Made by a program: the position numbers and the translations under genes | Shown here: piece after piece, positions 11,772 to 16,798 of the stretch | How positions within the stretch are numbered: the stretch's first letter is position 1 | Layout of the letters: each line of letters starts with the position of its first letter | From: Lachnospiraceae bacterium | GTDB taxonomy: Bacteria > Bacillota > Clostridia > Lachnospirales > Lachnospiraceae | Reading direction: 5' to 3' | Assembly: GCA_004558185.1 (NCBI GenBank) | Contig: SFDP01000048.1 | Span: forward strand, 1-16,798 | Length of the DNA: 16,798 nt | The notes under the pieces: model-generated | The model's input: the letters and a program-made list of their open reading frames with translations, nothing else | Database searches by the model: none | What the model was told of the DNA's origin: nothing

Positions 11772-13235
11772 ATGGGTCAGATTATTGGCGAAGGCATTAC
11801 CTTTGATGACGTACTGCTGGTACCGTCGCATTCAGATGTTATTCCTAATCAGGTAGATATTACTACCTGGCTCACTAAAACAATCAAATTGAATATTCCT
11901 TTGATGAGTGCGGGAATGGATACGGTTACCGAACACAGAATGGCGATTGCCATGGCAAGACAGGGTGGAATAGGAATTATTCATAAGAATATGTCCATTG
12001 AAGCACAGGCAGAAGAGGTTGATAAGGTTAAACGTTCAGAAAATGGTGTCATTTCCGATCCATTTTCACTGACACCGGAGCATACTCTTGCGGATGCCGA
12101 TGAGCTGATGGCTAAATATCGTATTTCCGGAGTGCCGATCACGGAAGCCGCAACGAAAAAGCTGGTGGGTATCATTACCAATCGGGATTTAAAGTTTGAA
12201 ACCGATTTTTCCAAAAAGATCAGTGACTCCATGACTTCAGAAGGTCTGGTTACGGCAAGAGAAGGAATAACCCTTGAGGAAGCCAAGCAGATCCTGGCCA
12301 AGGCAAGAAAGGAGAAGCTGCCTATCGTAGACGAGCAGTTCCATCTGAAGGGGCTGATTACCATCAAGGATATTGAGAAGGCGATCAAATACCCGCTGGC
12401 AGCCAAGGATGCCCAGGGGCGGCTTTTATGCGGTGCCGGCGTAGGAATTACGGCCAATGTACTGGAAAGAGTTGAAGCGTTGGTGAGGGCAAAGGTAGAT
12501 GTGGTCGTACTGGATTCGGCCCATGGACATTCTGCCAATGTGATCCATTGTGTGAGAATGATCAAGGAAAGGTTTCCCGAGCTGCCTGTAATTGCCGGCA
12601 ATGTGGCCACGGGAGAGGCTACCAGAGACTTGATTGAAGCAGGGGCAGATGCCATTAAGGTAGGCATCGGTCCGGGCTCTATTTGTACCACGCGTGTAGT
12701 TGCCGGGATTGGCGTGCCTCAGATCACGGCAGTGATGGACTGCTATGCGGTGGCGAAGGAATTTGACATTCCTATTATTGCAGACGGTGGAATCAAGTAT
12801 TCCGGAGATATTACCAAAGCCATTGCAGCAGGCGGTTCCGTCTGTATGATGGGCAGTATGTTTGCGGGCTGTGACGAAAGCCCTGGAGATTTTGAACTTT
12901 TTCAGGGAAGAAAATATAAGGTATATCGGGGAATGGGCTCTATTGCAGCCATGGAAAATGGCAGTAAGGACCGATATTTTCAAACCAATGCCAAGAAGCT
13001 GGTGCCGGAAGGTGTGGAAGGACGAGTGGCCTACAAGGGCATGGTAGAGGATACGGTATTCCAGCTTCTGGGAGGTCTCCGTTCAGGTATGGGGTACTGC
13101 GGAACACAGAGTATCTCAGAGCTTCAGGAGAAGGGCAGATTCGTAAAGATTTCTGCGGCTTCTCTCAAGGAAAGCCATCCACATGATATTCACATTACAA
13201 AAGAGGCTCCTAACTACAGTGTGGATGACCACTAA
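11772..13235 (+). CDS. guaB: inosine-5'-monophosphate dehydrogenase
   Basis: Oxidises IMP to XMP with NAD+, the committed step of guanine nucleotide synthesis. The start at 11772 follows AGGAGGAG; the protein has 487 residues, a normal length. The N-terminal barrel part is FDDVLLVPSHSDV (11-23). Two CBS domains (Bateman module) occupy about 95-215, with NRDL and ITIKDIEKAI. The second barrel part holds the IMP/K+ loop GIGPGSICTTR with catalytic Cys305, the phosphate-binding ADGGIKYSGD (338-347), and the flap region YRGMGSIAAM (385-394). It is a single-gene transcript ended by a strong terminator. The leader of about 310 nt carries a mobile element and two hairpins. Confidence 0.97.
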   Translation: MGQIIGEGITFDDVLLVPSHSDVIPNQVDITTWLTKTIKLNIPLMSAGMDTVTEHRMAIAMARQGGIGIIHKNMSIEAQAEEVDKVKRSENGVISDPFSLTPEHTLADADELMAKYRISGVPITEAATKKLVGIITNRDLKFETDFSKKISDSMTSEGLVTAREGITLEEAKQILAKARKEKLPIVDEQFHLKGLITIKDIEKAIKYPLAAKDAQGRLLCGAGVGITANVLERVEALVRAKVDVVVLDSAHGHSANVIHCVRMIKERFPELPVIAGNVATGEATRDLIEAGADAIKVGIGPGSICTTRVVAGIGVPQITAVMDCYAVAKEFDIPIIADGGIKYSGDITKAIAAGGSVCMMGSMFAGCDESPGDFELFQGRKYKVYRGMGSIAAMENGSKDRYFQTNAKKLVPEGVEGRVAYKGMVEDTVFQLLGGLRSGMGYCGTQSISELQEKGRFVKISAASLKESHPHDIHITKEAPNYSVDDH

Positions 13236-13267
13236 TGCACGGACATATTCATCATTACTGCAATACC

Positions 13268-13303
13268 AAAACAGCACGCCGGGAAAGGAGTGCTGTTTTT
13301 TTT
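13268..13303 (+). terminator. intrinsic terminator of guaB
   Basis: AAAACAGCAC (13268-13277) pairs perfectly with GTGCTGTTTT (13290-13299) around a 12-base loop, followed by a continuous T-run to 13303. Its T-run abuts the glnS -35 box. Confidence 0.9.
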
Positions 13304-13304
13304 G

Positions 13305-13333
13305 TTGTTAAGCTAAGGGGCTTGTGATAAAAT
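13305..13333 (+). promoter_or_regulatory. extended -10 promoter of glnS
   Basis: TTGTTA (13305-13310), a 17-base spacer and TAAAAT (13328-13333) preceded by TGA (extended -10). The start near 13340 gives a leader of about 33 nt containing GGAGG at 13357-13361. Confidence 0.65.
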
Positions 13334-13372
13334 GGGAATAGTGAGTGAAACAATCTGGAGGAAAGAAGTGCG

Positions 13373-15079
13373 ATGAGCGGTACAAATCATATGGAAAAGA
13401 CGGAGAATCCGGCAGCAGAAAAGGAAACAGTTTCCAGAAACTTTATTGAACAGATCATTGAGAAGGATTTGGCAGAGGGGGTTTATGATACGGTACACAC
13501 CCGTTTTCCGCCGGAGCCTAATGGGTATCTGCATATTGGTCATGCCAAGAGTATCCTGTTAAATTACGGGCTGGCACAGAAATATGGTGGAAAGTTTAAT
13601 ATGCGTTTTGATGATACCAATCCTACCAAGGAGAGGATTGAGTTTGTGGAATCCATCAAAGAGGATATCCAGTGGCTGGGGGCAGACTGGGAGGACAGGC
13701 TGTATTTTGCCTCCGATTATTTTCAGGAAATGTATGAGGGAGCCGTTAAGCTGATTAAGAAGGGGAAGGCCTATGTCTCCGATTTGACGGCAGAGCAGAT
13801 TAGAGAATACAGAGGAACCCTGACGGAGCCGGGGAAAGAGGATCCGGGCTCCTTAAGAAGTGTGGAAGAAAACCTCAGGCTCTTTGAAGAGATGAAAAAT
13901 GATAAATTTCAGGACGGCGAGAAGGTTTTGAGAGCCAGAATCGATATGACCTCACCCAACATGAATATGCGTGATCCTGTGATTTATCGTGTGGCTCACA
14001 TGGCTCATCACAATACCGGAAACAAATGGGTGATTTATCCCATGTACGATTTTGCCCATCCGATCGAGGATGCCATTGAGGGGATAACCCATTCCATCTG
14101 TACGTTGGAATTTGAGGATCACAGGCCTCTGTATGACTGGGTAGTAAGAGAATTGGAATACCCCCATCCTCCGAAGCAGATTGAATTTGCCAAGCTGTAC
14201 CTGACCAATGTGGTAACGGGAAAGCGTTATATTAAGAAGCTGGTGGAGGAAGGAATCGTAGATGGCTGGGATGATCCGCGCCTGGTTTCTATTGCGGCAT
14301 TAAGAAGGAGAGGCTTTACTCCGGAATCCATTAAGCTCTTTGTGGAACTGTGCGGAGTCAGCAAGAGCAATTCCTCTGTTGACTATTCTATGCTGGAATA
14401 TTGTATCCGGGAGGATCTGAAGCTGAAAAAGGCCAGGGTGATGGCCGCACTGGATCCCATTAAGCTGGTGATCGATAATTATCCTGAAGGGCAGACGGAG
14501 CTGCTGGAGATACCTAACAACCTGGAGAATGAAAATCTGGGTGTACGTCAGGTACCCTTCGGGCGTGAGCTTTATATTGACCGGGAAGACTTCATGGAAG
14601 AACCACCCAAAAAGTATTTTCGCCTTTATCCCGGTAATGAGGTTCGTTTGATGTACGCCTATTTTGTCACCTGTACAGGCTGTGTGAAGGATGAGAATGG
14701 AAAGGTGATCGAAGTACACTGCACTTATGATCCGGAAACGAAAAGCGGAAGCGGCTTTACCGGTCGAAAGGTAAAGGGAACCATTCATTGGGTACCTGCT
14801 TCCCAGGCCATAAAAGCAGAGGTAAGGCTTTACGAGAATATTATAGATGAAGACAAGGGGGTTTATAATGAAGACGGCAGTCTGAACCTGAACCCTAATT
14901 CAATGACCGTATTAAAAGAGTGCTTTGTGGAGCCGGTAGTGAAGGAAGCAAAGGCCTATGACAGCTTCCAATTTGTAAGGCAGGGATATTTTTGTGTAGA
15001 CAGCAGAGATTCCAGGCCGGAGGCATTGGTCTTTAACCGGATCGTATCTTTGAAAAGCTCCTTTGTATTACCAAAATAG
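13373..15079 (+). CDS. glnS: glutaminyl-tRNA synthetase
   Basis: Charges tRNA-Gln directly with glutamine. The 568-residue length is close to the usual 550-560. Class I motifs: PPEPNGYLHIGHAKS at 46-60 with HIGH at 54-57, RFDDTNP (78-84), and VSKSN (329-333) as the KMSKS equivalent. WVIYPMYDFAHPIED (219-233) is the GlnRS-type amino acid and ATP pocket. The C-terminal beta-barrel anticodon domain starts near 350, with FMEEPPKKYFRLYPGNEVRL and CTYDPETKSG characteristic of GlnRS rather than GluRS. GGAGG lies 11 bases before the ATG, slightly far. A DUF2225 gene follows 32 bases later and is probably co-transcribed. Confidence 0.95.
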   Translation: MSGTNHMEKTENPAAEKETVSRNFIEQIIEKDLAEGVYDTVHTRFPPEPNGYLHIGHAKSILLNYGLAQKYGGKFNMRFDDTNPTKERIEFVESIKEDIQWLGADWEDRLYFASDYFQEMYEGAVKLIKKGKAYVSDLTAEQIREYRGTLTEPGKEDPGSLRSVEENLRLFEEMKNDKFQDGEKVLRARIDMTSPNMNMRDPVIYRVAHMAHHNTGNKWVIYPMYDFAHPIEDAIEGITHSICTLEFEDHRPLYDWVVRELEYPHPPKQIEFAKLYLTNVVTGKRYIKKLVEEGIVDGWDDPRLVSIAALRRRGFTPESIKLFVELCGVSKSNSSVDYSMLEYCIREDLKLKKARVMAALDPIKLVIDNYPEGQTELLEIPNNLENENLGVRQVPFGRELYIDREDFMEEPPKKYFRLYPGNEVRLMYAYFVTCTGCVKDENGKVIEVHCTYDPETKSGSGFTGRKVKGTIHWVPASQAIKAEVRLYENIIDEDKGVYNEDGSLNLNPNSMTVLKECFVEPVVKEAKAYDSFQFVRQGYFCVDSRDSRPEALVFNRIVSLKSSFVLPK

Positions 15080-15111
15080 ACTAAAGATAAGAAAGGGTGG
15101 AAAGAAAGTAC

Positions 15112-15855
15112 ATGAGCGAAGCAGAAAAACTATTCGACAAAAAGTATACCTGTCCGGTATGTGACAGCCCGGTTGTGGGCAAGACAGTAAAGACAGGTAA
15201 AGCCAAGCTGTTACGTACCGATATGGATTTGCGTAATGTTTTCGAGGGAGTCGAACCCCTAAAGTATGAGGTGGTGGTGTGTCAAAAATGCGGATACGCA
15301 GCATTGACGAGATTTTTTGACTCGGTGACTACGGTTCAGCAAAAATATATTCAGGAAAAAATAACTCCTAATTTTAAGCCATTGAATGATGAGGGAGAGG
15401 AGCTTACCTATGAACAGGCGCTGACTCGTTATAATGTGGCTTATGCCAATGCAGTGGTGAAGATGGCGAAGGCCAGTGAAGGGGCATATATCTGCCTTAA
15501 GGCAGGGTGGCTGTGCCGCAGCTACAAGGAAAGTCTGGAGGCTGCAGAAGCCAAGCCGGAATTAATTGCCAAGGTAGCAGCCATGGAAACGGATTATTTG
15601 AAAAAAGCCTATGATCATTTTACGAAAGCAGTGCAGAGTGAAAATTTTCCTATTTGCGGGATGGATGAAAATACGGTAGATTATTTACTGGCAGTATTGG
15701 CGATGGAGTGCGGAGAGTATTCAGTTTCCTCAAGGATGCTATCAAAGCTCTTGGCCTCACCCCTTTGCAGCAACCGGGTAAAGGAGAAGGCCAGAGATGT
15801 AAAAGAGGTTCTTGTTGCACGAATGAAAGATAGAGGAGAAGAGGAAGAAGAGTAG
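15112..15855 (+). CDS. DUF2225 family protein with an N-terminal zinc-ribbon-like Cys4 site
   Basis: A 247-residue cytoplasmic protein of unknown function. Two cysteine pairs, CPVC (Cys14, Cys17) and CQKC (Cys57, Cys60, followed by GYAAL), with TDMDLRNVFEGVEPLKYEVVV between them, match the conserved start of DUF2225. The remainder is helical with TPR-like spacing (about 95-235) and ends in an acidic tail. The ATG at 15112 is preferred. An in-frame GTG at 15097 would add five residues; neither has a strong ribosome binding site. It lies 32 bases after glnS with no terminator between, and is followed by a clear terminator, so it is the last gene of that unit. Confidence 0.8.
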   Translation: MSEAEKLFDKKYTCPVCDSPVVGKTVKTGKAKLLRTDMDLRNVFEGVEPLKYEVVVCQKCGYAALTRFFDSVTTVQQKYIQEKITPNFKPLNDEGEELTYEQALTRYNVAYANAVVKMAKASEGAYICLKAGWLCRSYKESLEAAEAKPELIAKVAAMETDYLKKAYDHFTKAVQSENFPICGMDENTVDYLLAVLAMECGEYSVSSRMLSKLLASPLCSNRVKEKARDVKEVLVARMKDRGEEEEE

Positions 15856-15866
15856 CAGGATGATTT

Positions 15867-15906
15867 AGAGGGCTGGCTGACCTGGAAGCAGCAGCTCTCT
15901 TTTTTT
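15867..15906 (+). terminator. intrinsic terminator of the glnS unit
   Basis: AGAGGGCTG (15867-15875) pairs with CAGCTCTCT (15892-15900) with one G-U pair, followed by seven T up to 15906. Confidence 0.85.
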
Positions 15907-15972
15907 ACTGTGTAAATATTGTGGAAGAAATGAATAAAAACTCTCTATTTGGAGAAAATAAAAGAGATTTAG

Positions 15973-16001
15973 TTGAAGAGTGTCGGAATATATGATATGC
16001 T
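15973..16001 (+). promoter_or_regulatory. extended -10 promoter of the TetR-type gene
   Basis: TTGAAG (15973-15978), a 17-base spacer and TATGCT (15996-16001) preceded by TGA (extended -10). The start near 16008 supports the ATG at 16054 over any upstream start. Confidence 0.5.
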
Positions 16002-16053
16002 GGATAGACTAAAGCAGTCAATTATAAATGACGAAAAAGAGGGCACTACGGAA

Positions 16054-16653
16054 ATGAACGACAAGTTTTTTGATTTAAAGCGAGAAAAGCAGGATCGGAT
16101 GATAAACGGGGGCTTGAAGATTTTTGCCAAGTATGGATACCGTCATGCAACTACAGACGAGATCGTAAGGGAGGCTGCCATCAGTAAAGGACTTTTGTTC
16201 CATTACTTTGGGAATAAGGTGGGAATGTATGTCTTCCTGATGGATTACAGTGTGCGATTTTTGCTGTTGGAGATGTCCAGGAGGGTGGACAAGGAGGAAA
16301 CAGATTTTTTCGTGTTAGCCAGACAACTGGAGGAGGCGACCCTGGGAGTGCTGAAAAATTATCCCTATATGCAGGCTTTTTTGGAGAAGGCTTTTGAAGA
16401 AATCTGTTTGGAAGCATTGGAGGAATGTGAAGAACCCAAGCAGGCTTATCTTGGTAAGGTGGAGCAATATTATGGGCAGGCTAAGGAGGCTTCCCTGAAA
16501 GAAGGAGTTTCCCTAAGCCGGGTGAAAGAGATGTTTAAATACCTGAAGAAAGGAATTTTAATGGAGAATCTGGCACTGGACACCATGCAGCCGGAGATGA
16601 TGCACACACAGATTTGTACCTATTTGAATATGCTGGAGGGGCTATGCAAATAG
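16054..16653 (+). CDS. TetR/AcrR family transcriptional regulator
   Basis: A 199-residue regulator, of typical TetR length. The N-terminal DNA-binding domain covers about 8-55, with GGLKIFAKYGYRHATTDEIV then REAAISKGLLFHYFGNK, the helix-turn-helix of this family. The remaining helical domain (about 60-199) would bind a ligand and dimerise; the ligand cannot be inferred. GAGGG lies about ten bases before the ATG. In-frame codons further upstream would place the start inside or before the promoter. The nearest target candidate is the strong promoter 18 bases downstream, which overlaps the palindrome CTATATAG. TetR genes often regulate an adjacent efflux or transporter gene, which here would lie outside the window. 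Confidence 0.9.
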   Translation: MNDKFFDLKREKQDRMINGGLKIFAKYGYRHATTDEIVREAAISKGLLFHYFGNKVGMYVFLMDYSVRFLLLEMSRRVDKEETDFFVLARQLEEATLGVLKNYPYMQAFLEKAFEEICLEALEECEEPKQAYLGKVEQYYGQAKEASLKEGVSLSRVKEMFKYLKKGILMENLALDTMQPEMMHTQICTYLNMLEGLCK

Positions 16654-16668
16654 CCCCTGTAATATTTT
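16638..16668 (+). terminator. weak terminator overlapping the TetR stop codon
   Basis: GGGGCTA (16638-16644) pairs perfectly with TAGCCCC (16651-16657), where TAG is the stop codon. A T-rich but interrupted stretch follows. It would separate the TetR gene from the promoter at 16671. Confidence 0.5.
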
Positions 16669-16670
16669 TC

Positions 16671-16699
16671 TTGACTTGTCTCCTATTTGTCTATATAGT
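16671..16699 (+). promoter_or_regulatory. near-consensus sigma-A promoter pointing out of the window
   Basis: TTGACT (16671-16676), a 17-base spacer and TATAGT (16694-16699), each five of six to consensus. The -10 box overlaps the palindrome CTATATAG (16691-16698), a plausible place for a repressor to bind. The start would be near 16706; the gene it drives is not in view. Confidence 0.65.
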
Positions 16700-16724
16700 C
16701 TAGTACAACGAATAATAAGTTTCT

Positions 16725-16798
16725 GATACATTGACGCAGAATGATTGTTTCATATGCAAGGCGGAGGAATGAGGCGTAGCGGTGGCTACGTCGATTGA
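16725..16798. repeat. possible structured intergenic repeat, cut by the window end
   Basis: GC-richer sequence than the AT-rich flank, with GGCGTAGC (16773-16780) pairing with GCTACGTC (16785-16792) through one G-U pair. The region has no start codon with a convincing ribosome binding site and looks like the left half of an intergenic repeat of Lachnospiraceae; that impression is from memory and weak. Confidence 0.3.

Noticed and set aside
15973..16053. TetR start at a TTG at 15973
   Set aside because: That codon is part of the likely -35 box; the ATG at 16054 gives the normal family length.

Overview
The window looks like chromosome of an anaerobic Firmicute of the Lachnospiraceae/Clostridia type. 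The evidence is moderately low GC, strong AGGAGG-type ribosome binding sites, near-consensus sigma-A promoters with 17-base spacers, clostridial thl-crt-hbd genes, an ECF-type riboflavin transporter subunit under an FMN riboswitch, and small families (DUF975, DUF6106, DUF2225) typical of gut clostridia. The taxon is inferred from gene content only.

Layout. 1-3300: end of an upstream transcript, then thl-crt-hbd on the + strand with a strong promoter and a strong terminator. These enzymes take two acetyl-CoA to crotonyl-CoA, the core of butyrate synthesis; bcd-etfBA is not here. 3300-5160: a minus-strand group of three small genes: a membrane protein, a HExxH/CxxC protein translationally coupled to it, and a DUF975 membrane protein. 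5200-7760: tex, an RNA-binding transcription accessory protein, with a 144-bp mobile element between promoter and gene. 7776-8834: promoter, FMN riboswitch, terminator and ribU. 8888-9844: dapF (lysine/meso-DAP) with its own promoter and terminator. 9923-10686: a minus-strand membrane-anchored protein resembling a solute-binding protein. 10916-11413: a DUF6106-like protein. 11426-13303: guaB (GMP synthesis) with a leader of about 310 nt that carries a second, inverted copy of the mobile element. 13305-15906: glnS and a DUF2225 protein. 15973-16798: a TetR-type regulator, then a near-consensus promoter pointing out of the window and the start of what may be another repeat.

Most genes are housekeeping. 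The most unusual content is the pair of about 143-bp inverted-repeat elements. Both sit just downstream of a sigma-A promoter, inside the 5' leaders of tex and guaB. The first has perfect 11-bp terminal repeats starting GTAA and an 8-bp target duplication that contains the promoter's -10 box. The termini and target size fit an IS66-derived miniature element. The two copies differ by paired changes that keep their arms complementary, and both can fold into the same branched hairpin. They may be mobile leader-RNA modules.
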